Both the position numbers and the translations under genes were made by a program. Below, one piece after another: positions 44,733 through 58,336 of a DNA stretch of 64,000 nucleotides; the first letter of the stretch is position 1; the number at the start of each line of letters is the position of its first letter. The notes beneath the pieces were generated by a model. The model saw nothing but the letters and a program-made list of their open reading frames with translations. It was not told the DNA's origin and searched no databases. Origin of the DNA: Amorphophallus konjac (taxonomy: Eukaryota; Streptophyta; Magnoliopsida; Alismatales; Araceae); contig CM040126.1 of assembly GCA_022559845.1 (NCBI GenBank), positions 230,336,641 to 230,400,640 on the forward strand, written 5' to 3'.

Positions 44733-46702
44733 TGAACTGTCATGCCCCGAGCCGATAGTAGCGGAACGTGTCGTTTGCTCGGAACGTGGCAGTTAAACAG
44801 TCATGTCAATCAGAGCATAGTCATTTCCACAAAACACAATTTGGACAATTAACAAATTTCATTTCAAATATAAGTTCTTTACATATTCGGGCCCATAATA
44901 AATGAAAAGACTCAATAAAGAAAAATTACAATGAGACTCTTGAATCGACTTAACATAAGACGCAAGATAACCACGCTAGATGGTTCATCTAGGTTGTCGG
45001 GGTACTCTTCACTCTTGCCCTTGCCCATCTTGTTCGGTCTCGTCACCACTAGGGTCGTTACCTGAAAAATATTGGAAAACGCAGGGTGAGCGAACGCTCA
45101 GTAGGACTTAATATCTCATGCTTCCAAGCTAGCTTTAAGTCAATTACAGTTTAACATGCTCATGCAGGTCATGCAAGATATAGAAATCAAGAACTATAAT
45201 AACACGAGATAAATTCAAGAACTATAATAAACAAATGAGTAAGCAAGATGCTAGATACACTCATGAAGAGTAAGGACAATGATAATCAAGAGAGTATAGC
45301 GAGATCTCAACAAGTACTTTCTCAAGCTAGCATTCACGAGGAAATATAACATTCATCTCTCTATGACGGACACTATCACGAGAGCCTCAAGGTATCCAGT
45401 ATTATGAAGGATCTTCATGACAAGATAACGAGTACTATCAATGAGATAATTCAAGAACATTTATGATGATCGATATAGAAGTAGAACAATTACTTCTACA
45501 AGCATTCTATAGCATTTGCCACGACACTAAGGGAATATCACGACGATATGATAACCCCTCCAATATGGCAATTCAAGATATTTTCATGACGAACAATAAG
45601 TTGTAGAAAGATGCACTATGATGGCAATTACTCCCGATCATCACTATCATGAGAGCGTTTGCACATCTAGCACTATATAGGATTGACCAATGCACTAAGG
45701 GGAAAATCACGACGATATGACCACCCCTCATGGAAATAGCACTAGTTAGTATTTGGTCGCACACTTAGGAGTTCTCACGACTGTATGATTGCCCCTAAAT
45801 GCCAATAACCAAGTTGGTGAATGCCTGCACCCAATCATCGTATACCGGTAACGTTTGGACTTTGCCTTGCCCAATAGGGTCAGATCAGGACCCGTAGCAT
45901 TTAAAATGTCATTTTAGTAGGACCCATAGCCCGTGACATTTAGTCTAGACTAATTCCATATTAATGGCCAAGAATTTCAAGGATCAAGCATGTAAGAACT
46001 GTAAGATAGATTTCATGAAATATAGAGTTCAAGGACAGAACTTGTAATAAGGATGATATATCAATAAACCAGATGAAAACCATGACATTCTGGAAATCTG
46101 GGTGATTAGGTACAACCAGCTCAGTCGGCCTTGAGGGAATCCAAGGCTACGAGGAGACTTACGGAGGTCTCAATGACTAACCTGCCAGTCCGAAGGAACA
46201 GAATGTCCAACGGAGGGCTCGTATGTCACCGAGAGTTGAGTGTATAACGTGAACAAATCATGAAACAGAGACTCCATTTACGGACGTGAGATGAGAGTGC
46301 CAAAAGACCCGCGATATGGGTCAAAACGGAAGAAAACGGTGAGAATAAGAATGTGTTAATCATAGAGTTCATGTCCATCCTACCTTATAATTAACTATAA
46401 TTAAATAAACTTATATTATTTAACGCCTGTGGGTGCCGTCATTTATTAATTAGCATCCTCTTGGGAACGTTAATTTTCATGAATTTAACTCAATTTATTT
46501 AGCAAGAATTTTCATTTATACCTATTTAATTGAATAAATTCAAAAACACACATTAAAAAGTACATTGATTTATTTAAAATAATTAAATAAAATAGAATAT
46601 ATGATAATTAGGAGAAAAATACCAAGATTCCAAATATATATTTTTCATAATTTTCTGTTACATATTCTAATTAATATGAATTTTCAAAGATACATGTACA
46701 TG

Positions 46703-46731
<29 letters not shown>
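46703..46731. repeat. (TA)n microsatellite
   Basis: About 14 TA repeats within the solo LTR. Confidence 0.9.
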
Positions 46732-46734
<3 letters not shown>

Positions 46735-48190
46735 CAAAAGTGACACCTAATAGCCAGGTCGTCAACTTTTGTTTTAACGACCGAACGTGGGTCGTTTTTC
46801 TTTCAAAAATTTATATATATATTTTTTCAACCCTCTCGTTTCTATACTAAATGATGTCAGAATCTGGCTTATAATATATCGAAATGATCGGCTCGAAAAA
46901 TTCTACATGACCATGTGTTCAAAAAAAAAATTCGACGAGAGACGGGGGATCTTGCAATAGGGGGCACAAACAACGGTGCAACCACTTCTATTATCTTGGT
47001 CTCTATCCCAATAGTACGCCCAAAAATTTTCATGGCTAAAGGATATTTCTATATCCATTAAAAGATCAATCAAAGCAGAACTCTATAACTAACCGCTACA
47101 GTATATTTTTAGATTCGCCGTGTAACTATTACAAATTCATTAAATTAATTAACTAGTTAATATTATTAACTAATATCTATATAAAGGTATGAAAATTTAA
47201 AGAAAAATATGGAGACTCTAATCGTACGCACTTTACAATTTTTGGATATAAGGTTACAGAGATATAAAAGTTTTAATGTGCTATAATTAATTTTAAATCA
47301 CAGAATTAGAGACAGTCAAGCTGTCGTAGATTATTTGACGCTTTTCTAGTGGGCGTTTCTTCTTCAAAATAATGACCCGAACATAGTCGTTAATTCCATT
47401 TTTCATGCCATAACAAGTGCATATGCTTTAAGAAAATAAGTCTAATAGTCCGATATATAAAAGCAAGGACACCCATCAAATAATCAACATGTTCTAATAA
47501 TCTAGCATGTTATTCATTTAAGTTTAGCTTGGGAGATTGCCTACCTCGATGTGTTTACGAATGAAGAAGACGAGGGGGTCGAGGATGAAGAAGAAGCATT
47601 TGCTTCTATCTTCACATCAACAGCAGTAGCATGGAGCGGCAGCACTACCGCAACCAATGTGTGCTTGCATGACAGCGGCTGCACGACTCCCACGCGAGCA
47701 GGATGTAGCAGAGGAGGAAACGAGGATGATGAACCCGCAGTAACGGCAGCCGAGGCTCAACTACGTGAGGGAAGAAGACGCCGCGTGGAACATCGACTCA
47801 GGACAGAACGAGTAGCAAGCCTCTGCTCGCTCGATGATGGGTTAGTTTTATAGGAGATGGGTAACCCCTTTTCCGATAGTTAATCAACCTCCCATATTTA
47901 CACTCCTATGAGGTGTATGACTTCCATGATCGATCTCACCTTTCCTATCTTACAGCCGCCTACTATATACATTGGTTTTAAAACCCTAAACTTCATGTAA
48001 AAGCTTTGAACGTGAGAGGTCTAAACTTAAGAAGGTTTGCTAATAAAACCCATGCATATATATCTATTCATCTGTATACCTGTTAGTGCCTTTCGTACAT
48101 AGACTAAGCCCATTTGGTATATATACGTGTTCTCAAAGGCCCACTAGTTAACTTGAAAGCTCTTAAGGCCCATTAATTAATTAGAAATTT

Positions 48191-48208
48191 ATATTTATAT
48201 ATATATAT

Positions 48209-48258
<50 letters not shown>
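48191..48258. repeat. Interrupted (TA)n microsatellite
   Basis: TA repeats with a single GT interruption near 48209, within the solo LTR. Confidence 0.9.
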
Positions 48259-48259
<1 letters not shown>

Positions 48260-48676
48260 CTTAGCCTATGCATCACCATATGCTTACTAAATTATTTAGT
48301 AGATCTTATTTCTTATTATTAGATTTTTACTGTTGGCTCGGGTATTAGAGTCGGGTTCGATCCTATGAAAGTCTTTATATATATATATGTATGTGTATAA
48401 TTATATTTTTGGAACGAGATTCCTTCTAAATACTGGAATTGTATTTTCTTTAATTTAAGTCATAAATAGATAAAATGATATATTAAATTCTTATTTCTCA
48501 ATTATTTATTTATACCTTTATTTTTACCCATTTGTTAACATTTAGGCTAACTAACTATTTTAGCTAATATCACTTTTCCTTTATCAAAATTTAAATTCTC
48601 ATAATTTTTTTTATGACTAGTAATTATAATTATTTTCATTTATTCTCTATTTAAATTTTTGGAGTGCTACATGAAC

Positions 48677-49300
48677 ACACGACCATAAGAAACTTAACTT
48701 AATCTATCATATAGGTGCATAGAATCATCGACTATGTAGCTTTATCTTCGACTATCTTAAAGCTATCTTAATTCCTCGCCTATGTTTTTATGTCTTTGAT
48801 AGTTATAGTTCAATACCTTGTCAAATATCACTTAGTCGATGATGTAAATGAAATTGCACTAATTAATCAACTATGTTAGATAAAGACAAAATGATATAGT
48901 GACTATCATAATGTTTTTTAAAATTCAAAAGCATTAAATGCAGAACATGCAACATTTATTGCTACCCATGGATGAACATGTTATCTTCGTTTCTAGTACT
49001 ATGAAATACAGTTGACTGAAAGCTTGGAAAGGTTAGTTTCTATATTCTATTTCATGAAGAAATAGATACGAAAGAGTGTGACGAAACACAGTGGTATAGA
49101 TACGTGTCAACACCAGTGAATAGAAGGGAGTGTTCTATGCAGTAAAGCTATTTGACTTCACCTTCTTAATAGATAAACAAACACCTTATATCATATTGCA
49201 GTTCCAAGAAGAGGGCTATCCTCAGAAGGGTCTCTTTACTGCAATATGAACAACACGGGTGTTCATAGAGAGATCTTCATATCTGAGAGACATATGGTCC
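48677..49300 (+). other. Continuation of the interrupted CACTA-like element
   Basis: Carries the same GACTATC-type inverted motifs to about 48910. The rest has no recognised gene. It ends where homology to the Tekay-like internal region begins. Confidence 0.45.
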
Positions 49301-50338
49301 TTTTTCAACAAACTTGAATAGTACCTTCCATAAGTCCGTCGTCCCTGGGCGCTTCTTCATCTTCTAAAACAGCATTGAGGCGAGCTTGCCTCTTACATCC
49401 ACCACCAGACAATTGTTCCTTCATGAGAGGATAGTCTGGCATGTGATGGTCCCAGCTGCCACATCTTAAACAAGTACCGAGGCGCTTCCAGCATTCTTTG
49501 GCTGAGTGGTAGAACTTTTCACAAAGGTACAAGCCGCCATAACTTGCTTTTTCTCCTCCTTGACCTTTTCATTCTTTTGGGAGCTACTCTCGCTCCAGTT
49601 CCTCGACCTCTTCCTGCTATCACGGGGTTTGTAGGGCTCCGTGATGCTAAATTTCTCCTTCTTACTACGCCGATCTGATCGTCGGCTTGACTCTTCTCCC
49701 TTGCCTTTCAATTTTTTGACCTTTTCCAAGGTCCTCTCACAGAGATACGCTCGCTGGACCATCTCTGCATAAGTATGGATATTTTGAGTCCCGAGCTGTT
49801 GAATGAAACCGGGTCTTAACCCGTCCATAAACCGATTGGCCTTCAATAAATCGGTACTGACTAAATGAGTTGCATATGGTGCTAGCCTGGAAAATTGTAA
49901 TTCATATTCGGCAACTGTCATCATTCCTTGACGTAGAGAAGCGAATTCCATGGCCTTCCGATCTTTGACATGCTCAGAAAAGTACTTGGCATGAAATAAG
50001 GTAAGAAAACTTTCTCAGGTGTGTGGTGCGTCAGCTGGAGGTGCCGGTACTGGCTTCCACCATGTACGTGCATCCTTGTTGAGTTGAAAAGTAGCAAGGC
50101 GCACTTTTTCCTGATCTGTGCATTGTATGACGTCAAATATACGGTTCATTTCATCGATCCAGTTCTTGGCCTCATCTGGATTCGAAGAACCATAGAAATG
50201 TGGAGGATTTAAGCTTCGGAAATTACGATGCAAGTCCCCAGATCTTGCTCCTGTGCCTGCTTGGGCTATAGTTTGCAGAGCTTGAGTGAGGCCCGCAACA
50301 ATCTGATGCATATCATCCCAGTCTACGCGATGAGCCAT
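49301..50338 (-). pseudogene. Tekay-3 gag, second (partial) copy
   Basis: ATG at 50338 (MAHRVDWDDMHQIVAGLTQA), then FRSLNPPHFYGSSNPDEAKN and MEFASLRQGMMTVAEYELQF of the gag domain, and a zinc knuckle CLRCGSWDHHMPDYP in a shifted frame. The TGA after DAPHT and the frameshift before the knuckle also occur in the other copy, so they predate the duplication. This copy keeps CGA (Arg) and TGG (Trp) codons that are TGA and TAG in the other copy. Confidence 0.88.
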
Positions 50339-50548
50339 TATAATGATAAGGTACCTGAGAGAAATAACAAATTGTTAATTCTCATGGAATTTTGAAAAGG
50401 GATTAATCTAGAGCTAATTTGCTATCTTATCCTGGCTCTACCCAATTCTCACATAGGTGGGGAATTTCTTCCTTAGTTCATAGGTACGGGTCCTAAAACT
50501 TTGGACTTATCCTATGACATGACTTTTCTCCCTAAGTCCTTAGACTTA

Positions 50549-50561
50549 GGCTCTGATACCA
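50549..50561 (-). other. Tekay-3 primer binding site, left copy
   Basis: TGGTATCAGAGCC on the minus strand, seven bases from the LTR A edge. Confidence 0.92.
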
Positions 50562-50568
50562 ACTTAAT

Positions 50569-53500
50569 TGTCACGTCCCGAACTTTTAATACAGCGAAAG
50601 ATATTCTCAAGAAACGTGAACAGCCGGAATGATAAGCCTCTTGCAAGCAAGAATAACCAGAGCGCGATAACAATCACACAAAGTAATTACTCAATAATTT
50701 ACTCAAACCTTCACTTTTATTAATAATAAGAATGATTCAAGTACACCAACTATTCAACTTTCTTAAATATATTTGACTCAATAAAGAGAAAATTACATGA
50801 ACTTGATCTAGACATTATTGACTTCTTAAGTCTTCTCTCAATCTTATGTGACTTTCATTCGCTCTCGGACCCATCACTTGAATAACTCGAATCGAACCCG
50901 AACTACTTGCATCTCCTGAAAAGATTTAAAAATAGGTAATGAGCACACTTGTCCAGTAGGTATCTTCGCATCAACATGAAGGCAATATTAAAGTGATTAG
51001 CATTTTTGGCTCTAGAGAATAAGTAAAATCAGGCGAATGCGATAAATCACGTGAATAAACTAAAGTAACAAGACATGATCAAGTTAAGATATGATTGAGC
51101 GAACATGATCAAGCAAGAATTTAATTATAACCTTTCATGAACAAGAAGGTAACGAGAATGTACTAGCAAGTCAAGAAAGAATGTACTCTTCATTTAGTAA
51201 TAAGTACTTCGTGAATTTCTGTAGATATTTTCACTTCACGAGCCATGGATAATTTCACTTATTTATAAAGAAAGTACTCCCAGCGCAATGCGACGCCAGT
51301 AGCATCATATCCCATGGTTTATAATAGTATGTTTCCGACAATCAGTCGAGGGGACTAGTATAGAGCCCTTGAACATAATCAGTGCTGGAACCCCATCTTC
51401 AAGTATAAACCAAGCTTCTTCCACGTATGTAGCAATAAAGTTGGCCACGCATGTAATAAGTTCAATAAGTGTTCAAGACTCAATGCCAATAATAAGAATG
51501 CACCAAATATAAATTTATGAGTTCAAGAAATGCATTAATAACTAAGTTATGCCTTGATGAAAATTTGACAGCATAACGGTACTATCTTTATCTTTCATAC
51601 TTTATCTTAGATGTCTTTGAATAAGGTTACAAGTCCTAGACTATCATTAGTCAATGTAGGATCATAGGAATATTAACCCTTGGGTCAAACCTTGGGTCAA
51701 TAGCATTCAAGAAACTTAGCGGTCTATAACTGATCCGCTATATTGATATGGTTGTCTGATATTGGGCCGCTAGAGTGGGCTGAATCCAGAAAGAAATCAA
51801 TCGGACTTAGAGAACGTGGCGGTCAGATATTGGACCATTAATGGGCCTTAGCGGTCGAGTATTGAACCGTTACAGGATAGAATTTCGAAAAATATCGGTA
51901 GTACTTTCTAGACAATTTGGGCTTTAATGGTACAACCAACTCGGCGTCTAGTGGGAATCCCAGGCTCGCGGAGAATTACAGAGGCCTTGAAACAAGATTT
52001 TCTAGTCCATTGGAAGGAATATCCAAAGGAGAGGTTATCAAGTTAAATATTATGTTCCTATAGTGCAAAAGTGTAACTAATGGTCATATACCGGAATATA
52101 TGCCTTGTACTTATAGAAATGACTCTGAGATAAGAAGAGAATCTGTAACAGTGATGAACCAATCAGTGAACCACGTTTAGTATCACCCTTGAAAGATGTA
52201 TTTAATACAAAGTATAAGTTTTTGCATGAAATTAGAATAATCTTTAAAATAATCCTAAGTATGATAAAGAACATGTGCTCACTGTCATGAATCAGTAATT
52301 TAAAACTCAGAGTAATGAAATACCATTAAAATAAGTTAGAAGATAGTTAGCTAGGCTTACTTATAAGTTAATGGACTGTTCTTAAATCTACCTCGGTTGA
52401 CAGAAAATAGAACACTGGCGGTCTAATATAGAGCCATGACCGACAATTGGCGGTTTATCGTGAGGCCGCCAGAGGGACTTTAACGGTCTATCTATGGTCC
52501 GTCAGAGATTTCATAAAAATTGAGTTTACAGAGTGTCTAACGGTTTATCGTAGGGCGCTACACAAGGTTTGCGGTCAAAGACTAGGCCGTTAAAGAACGT
52601 CTGACAGTAAAACTAAAATAAGAGAAACTATGTCTAAAACACATCATGTCTAGAAATCAACATGTATAAACTTCCCTATCATGATAGAACGAAGGTTAAG
52701 CTAACAATATGCATAGGATTCATGTATTATGACAAAGAGAATTATCTTAGTTCATTAGGGCTAAGAAAGATGCATGGATGTATAGATCCTATTAAAACAT
52801 GAAATTCTCCGTACACAATACATGAATACAAGTACAATAAGAGGGATTTTAATCCTAACTTGATAATTTAGCCGTTCATGAGATGACCTACCTCTGCTAA
52901 GGCTTTTGGGCTTTGAATTTGATGTTGGAAGTCAACCCTTAAGACTGCACTTCCTGTTGTAAATTAGTAACTTCACGTCCTAATATCTCTTGATCCACTT
53001 GACCTAATGACGCAAAATTTGGAGCGTAATAAGTAGATACTAAGGGGAACAAAAAGTTCTACAGGCACTAATGCTAATTACCTAGATTTGGTTCTCTAAT
53101 CCCTTGATCTTCACCGGACTTTTGCTCAGTTTCTTGGGTCGCTAATGTGGAACCAGCAACTTTGCAGGCTTCTATCTCCTTGTGTGCTTGATCTCCTAGC
53201 ATGAAATTTTGAGGGATGTTAGTCCTATGTATTGGGAATAAAAACTTCTAAAGAACTTGCCCAAAATAATATCTCCTTACCTTGATTCCACGCGAGCCAA
53301 ATGTAAGAGTTGCGTAGGTGAAAACTAGGTCCTATTTATAGGGTTTGGCTATGGTTTGAGGATTAGTTAGATCATAGAGTCCTTATTAAACCTTAGATCG
53401 ACTTCTGAGAGTCCTTAAGATGTTTACTAGCCTTCCCATCTCGATCTCTAGGTGATAGAACTTTAAAAACCCAATCTTTTTGCTCTTTCTTCTACTCACG

Positions 53501-53893
53501 GAATTGACAGAATGTAGCGGTCTAGGACTAGTCTGCCACAAGTCTTTTAGCGGTTTTACGATAGACCGCCAAGGTCATTGGGCGCCGAATTTGAATTGAT
53601 TCAAACTCTTTTATTCTATTATCCCCTTAATTATCTTATTAAAGGGTGTATATCCTTATATTCCGTGAATAAGCTAGTTAATCTTCTAGAATATGGGCCA
53701 AACTTCATGGGCTTGGTCCTTTAAACCTTTTGGGCTTTATTCAAATAGGCTAGGTTAATTGTTCATCATACTTGGGCCTTAATAATGACTTATTTAACCC
53801 AATATTCATTTATTAATCCATTTTGATCTTTAAAAATTCTAAAAGAATATTTAATAATTCAGAAATATTTTATAAAATTTCCAGGTCATTACA
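50569..53893 (-). repeat. Tekay-3 LTR A (3325 bp)
   Basis: Plus strand TGTCACGTCCCGAAC to GGTCATTACA. The minus-strand TATAAAT box is at 53334-53340. Hairpin units with AGCGGTCTA / RGACCGCYA arms are clustered at 51718-51870, 52430-52590 and 53515-53575 (e.g. TGGCGGTTTATCGTGAGGCC near 52450). The conserved GGTACAACCA block is near 51927. Confidence 0.92.
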
Positions 53894-53906
53894 CCCTCCC
53901 CTACTT
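53894..53906 (-). other. Tekay-3 polypurine tract
   Basis: AAGTAGGGGAGGG on the minus strand, directly before the LTR start TGTAATGACC. Confidence 0.88.
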
Positions 53907-53907
53907 A

Positions 53908-56900
53908 GAAGAATTTGGTCCCCAAATTCAATATATAGATTTTATGGAGAGTGTACTTATAATTAAATAACTCCGGATATTTCTTGCGCATAGCTTCCTC
54001 CGTCTCCCATGTTTCTCCTGACTTTGTCCACTAGATCTTGACCACAAGAATAGTCTTGTTCCGAAGTTGACGTACCTCTCGTTCAAGGATCCTGATTGGC
54101 TTTTGCTCATATGTCAAATCATTCTTAATCTCCAGATTGCCGTAGGTGATGACATGGAAAGGATCATAAACATATTTCTTCAACATTGAGACATGAAATA
54201 TGTCATGAACTCCTGCTAGTTGTGGAAGCAAAGCCAGTCGATAAGCCACTTCACCGAACCTTTCTAGAATTTCAAATGGGCCAATGAATCTTGGGGTCAG
54301 CTTGCCTTTATTGCCAAATCTTCTAATACCACGACCCGAAGAAACTTTAAGATACACATGATCTCCCACTTGGAATTCCAAGTCGCGCCTTCGATTATCA
54401 GCATAAGATTTTTGCCGGTCTTGTGCCGTCTGGAGTCTTTCTCGAATAAGCTTTATCTTTTCAGTAGTATCCCTGATAATATCGGGGCCTAGAAATTGTC
54501 TCTCCCCTTCTTCATTCCAGCATATCGGTGATCGACAGCTTCTTCCATACAGAGCTTCAAATGGTGCCATCTGTATACTAGCTTGGTAGCTATTATTGTA
54601 TGCAAATTCTACTAGAGGCAAGTGATCATGCCAACTTCCTCCAAAGTCAATAGCACAAACCCTGAGCATATCTTTCACCACTTGATTTGTCCTTTCAGTT
54701 TGACCATCAGTTTGTGGATGGAATGCTGTGCTAAAGTTCAGTCAGGTCCCTAAAGAATGTTGTAGACCCTTCCAGATCTGTGATGTGAATTGAGGATCTC
54801 TATCTGATATAATAGTGACAGGGACACCATGTAATGTGATGATTTCCCTTATGTATAATGCTGCTAGAATATCCACAGACCATCGACTTTTTATTGGCAG
54901 AAAATGTGCAGACTTAGTCAATCGGTTTATGATTACCCATATACCATCGTGTCCACCTCTTGTTTTAGGTAAACCCATAATGAAATCCATCCCTATACCT
55001 TCCCATTTCCATTCGGGAATATTCAAGGGGTGTAATTACTTGCGGGTCTTAAATGTTCTGCCTTTACTTGTTGACAAGTGAGACAGCGAGACATGAAATC
55101 TGCTATTTCTCTTTTCATGTTAGGCCACCAGAAAATTCTTTTAAGATCTTGATAAATTTTAGTACCACCAGGATGAATGGTGTACTTAGAATTATGAGCT
55201 TCTTCCAAGATCAATTTCTTAGTATCAGCATGATCCGGTATACAAATCCGGCCCTTGAATAGCAACCTTCCATCATTGGCAATAGAGAAATCCTGCCCTT
55301 ACGTAATATTGGCTTTAATCTCCAGTAATATTGGATCATTGTCTTGTAACTTCACCATATCTTCTATTAATGTAGGTTGAGTTCAAATATTGGCTATAAA
55401 ACAATCTTCCTTCTTCATGTCAATATCTAACTTCAACTGAGCAAATTGCGAGATGAGATTAGTCATACTAATCATGAGAGTTGATAGTTTTCCCATTGAT
55501 TTTCTGTTGAGTGCATCTGCCACAGCATTAGCCTTGCTAGGATGATATTGGATAGTAAAATCAAAGTCCTTTAAATATTCCAACCATCTTCGTTGCCTCA
55601 TATTCAGTTCCTTTTGGGAGAACAAATATTTCAAGCTTTTGTGGTCTGAGTAGACCGTGAATCTTTCTCCGTAAAGGTAGTGACGCCAAATTTTTAAGGT
55701 AAATATAACAGCCGCCATTTCTAGATCATGTACATGATAATTCTCCTCGTGACGCTTCAACTGTCTTGAAGAATAGCAAATTACTTTCCCGTTTTGCATA
55801 AGAACGCACCCTAGGCCAATACCAGATGCATCCGTATAGACTTCAAATCCACCACCCTCAACGGGTAATGATAATATAGGGGCTGTAGTGAGATGATCCT
55901 TAAGAGTTAAGAAACTCTCTTCGCATTCCTTCGACCATATAAAAGGATTTTCTTTTCTTGTAAGTCTTGTCAAAGGAACAACAATCTTAGAAAAATCCTT
56001 AATAAACCTCCTGTAATACCCAGCCAGACCTAGAAAGCTTCTTACTTCTGACACGGTCGTTGGCCGGCTCCAGTTCTTGACTGCTTCCACTTTAGAAGGA
56101 TCAACATCAATACCTTTCTTTAAAATAATGTGACCAAGGAATGAAACTTCCTTGAACTAGAACTCACATTTACTAAGTTTGACATAATGTTTATGTTCTC
56201 TTAAAGTCTGCAAGGCTATTTTCAAATGTTCTTCATGTTCCTCCTTTATCTTCGAGTAAATAAGAATGTCATCAATAAAGACGACCACAAACTGGTCCAG
56301 ATAAGGCTGGAAAACTTTGTTCATAAGTTGCATAAATGCTGCTGGGGTATTGGTTAACCCGAATGGCATTACAATAAATTCATAATGACCATAACGGCTT
56401 CGAAAAATAGTTTTGAATATGTCTTCATCCTTAATCCTGAGCTGGTGATATCCTGACCTGATGTCTATCTTGGAGAAGTATTCTGCTCCCGAGAGTTGAT
56501 CAAAGAGCTCATCAATACGCGGCAACGGATATGTGTTCTTTATTGTGAGTTGATTCAGTCATCGGTAGTCAATACAGAGCCTGAGCGATCTATCCTTCTT
56601 CTTGACAAAAAGAACTGGCGCACCCCAAGGGGATGTGCTAGGTCAAATGAAACCTTTGTCTAATAACTCCTGAAGTTACTTTTTCATCTCCTTAAGTTCT
56701 GTGGGGGACATCCTGTAGGGCGCTATAGAAACAGGTGCAGCTCCGGGAATGAGTTCAATGGAGAAGTTTACTTCCCTTTCGGGTGGTAAACTGGGTAAAT
56801 CTGATGGGAATACATCAGGAAACTCATTTACAATTAGGATGTTCGCTAAGATTATCTCCTTATACTTGGTAACAATCACAGAAGTAAGGAAAGCTTCACA

Positions 56901-57440
56901 TCCTTGCGAAATAAGTTTACAAGCGTGAAGAGAAGAAATGATGGTAGGATGTTTCCTATACTTAATACCAAGGAAGGAAAATCTTGGAAAGCCTGGTTTG
57001 TGAAAGGATATTATCCTGTTCCGGCAACTTATGTAGGCATCATGGTCTACAAGCCAATCCACCCCTAAAATAGCATCGTAGCCTTCCATCTCAAGGCATA
57101 CCAAGTTTACAAGGAGATTATGACCTTTTACTATTATCTCAATATTAGGGTAGTAATTGGTAAGCTTTGTTCCAGAACCTAAAGGTGTAGCAATAGAAAG
57201 GTCCGAAGGTAAGGGAACTGGTGAAATTGGCAATGTTTTTGCAAAAGTAGTGGATATAAAGGAATGAGAATCACCGATATCAAATAGCACAAATGCAGGA
57301 TGGGAACAAACTTGAATAGTACCTTCCATAAGTCCGTCGTCCCTGGGCGCTTCTTCATCTTCTAAAACAGCATTGAGGCGAGCTTGCCTCTTACGTCCAC
57401 CACCAGACAATTGTTCCTTCATGAGAGGATAGTCTGGCAT
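53908..57440 (-). pseudogene. Tekay-3 pol: protease, RT, RNase H, integrase, chromodomain
   Basis: Protease: VLFDIGDSHSFIS, where the catalytic D-S/T-G reads DIG, then YDAILGVDWL. RT (56525-56157): [44 protein letters not shown]. RNase [45 protein letters not shown]. Integrase: zinc region with CLTCQQVK, then GMDFIMGLPKTRGGHDG, ISDRDPQFTSQIW and a TERTNQ Glu. The C-terminus GKLTPRFIGPFEILERFGE with a chromodomain (EEAMRKKYPELF) identifies a Tekay/Del-type chromovirus. In-frame stops lie near 56674, 56640, 56560, 56157, 55380, 55300, 55023, 54740 and 54031; the frame is otherwise largely continuous. Confidence 0.9.
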
Positions 57441-58336
57441 GTGATGGTCCCGGCTACCACATCTTAAACAAGTACCGAGGCACTTCTAGCATTCTTCGGC
57501 TGAGTGGTAGAACTTTTCACAAAGGTACAAACCGCCATAACTTGCTTTTCCTCCTCCTTGACCTTTTCATTCTTTTGGGAGCTACTCTCGCTCCAGTTCC
57601 TCGACCTCTTCCTGCTATCACGGGGTTTGTAGGGCTCCGTGATGCTAAATTTCTCCTTCTTACTACGCCGATCTGATCGTCGGCTTGACTCTTCTCCCTT
57701 GCCTTTCAATTTTTCAACCTTTACTAAGGTCCTCTCACAGAGATACGCTCGCTGGACCATCTCTGCATAAGTATGGATATTTTGACTCCCGAGCTGTTGA
57801 ATGAAACCGGGTCTTAACCCATCCATAAACCGATTGGCCTTCAATAAATCAGTACTGACTAAATGAGTTGCATATGGTGCTAGCCTGGAAAATTGTAATT
57901 CATATTCGGCAACTGTCATCATTCCTTGACGTAGAGAAGCGAATTCCATAGCCTTCCGGTCTTTGACATGCTCAGAAAAGTACTTCGCACGAAATAAGGT
58001 AAGAAAACCTTCTCAGGTGTGTGGTGCGTCAGCTGGAGGTGCCGGTACTGGCTTCCACCATGTACGTGCATCATTGTTGAGTTGAAAAGTAGCAAGGCGC
58101 ACTTTTTCCTGCTCTGTACATTTTATGACGTCAAATATACGGTTCATTTCATCGATCCAGTTCTCGACCTCATCTGGATTCGAAGAACCATAGAAATGTG
58201 GAGGATTTAAGCTTCAAAAATTACGATGCAAGTCCCCAGATCTTGCTCCTGTGCCTGCTTGGGCTATAGTTTGCAGAGCTTGAGTGAGGCCCGTAACAAT
58301 CTGATGCATACCATCCCAGTCTATGCGATGAGCCAT
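57441..58336 (-). pseudogene. Tekay-3 gag, first copy
   Basis: ATG at 58336 (MAHRIDWDGMHQIV). Same domain order as the partial copy. Extra damage not seen there: TTCCGA has become TTTTGA (near 58214; Phe-Arg to Phe-stop), and TGG has become TAG in the zinc-knuckle region (near 57487). Shared damage: the TGA after DAPHT and the frameshift before the knuckle. Gag would form the capsid. Confidence 0.88.

Larger units (their letters stand above)
44738..48671 (-). repeat. Solo LTR of a Tekay-like element (LTR2) with target duplication
   Basis: Starts TGTCATGCCCCGAGC and ends GGAGTGCTACA on the plus strand. Both sides carry TGAAC (44733-44737 and 48672-48676), a perfect 5-base duplication, and no PBS or coding region is attached. 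The LTR is 3934 bases. A minus-strand TATAAAA lies at 47846-47852. The conserved GGTACAACCA block is near 46113. An open frame at 47551-47853 has no known domain. Hairpin units AACGMC/GKCGTT occur near 46420, 46740-46800 and 47335-47400. Confidence 0.9.
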
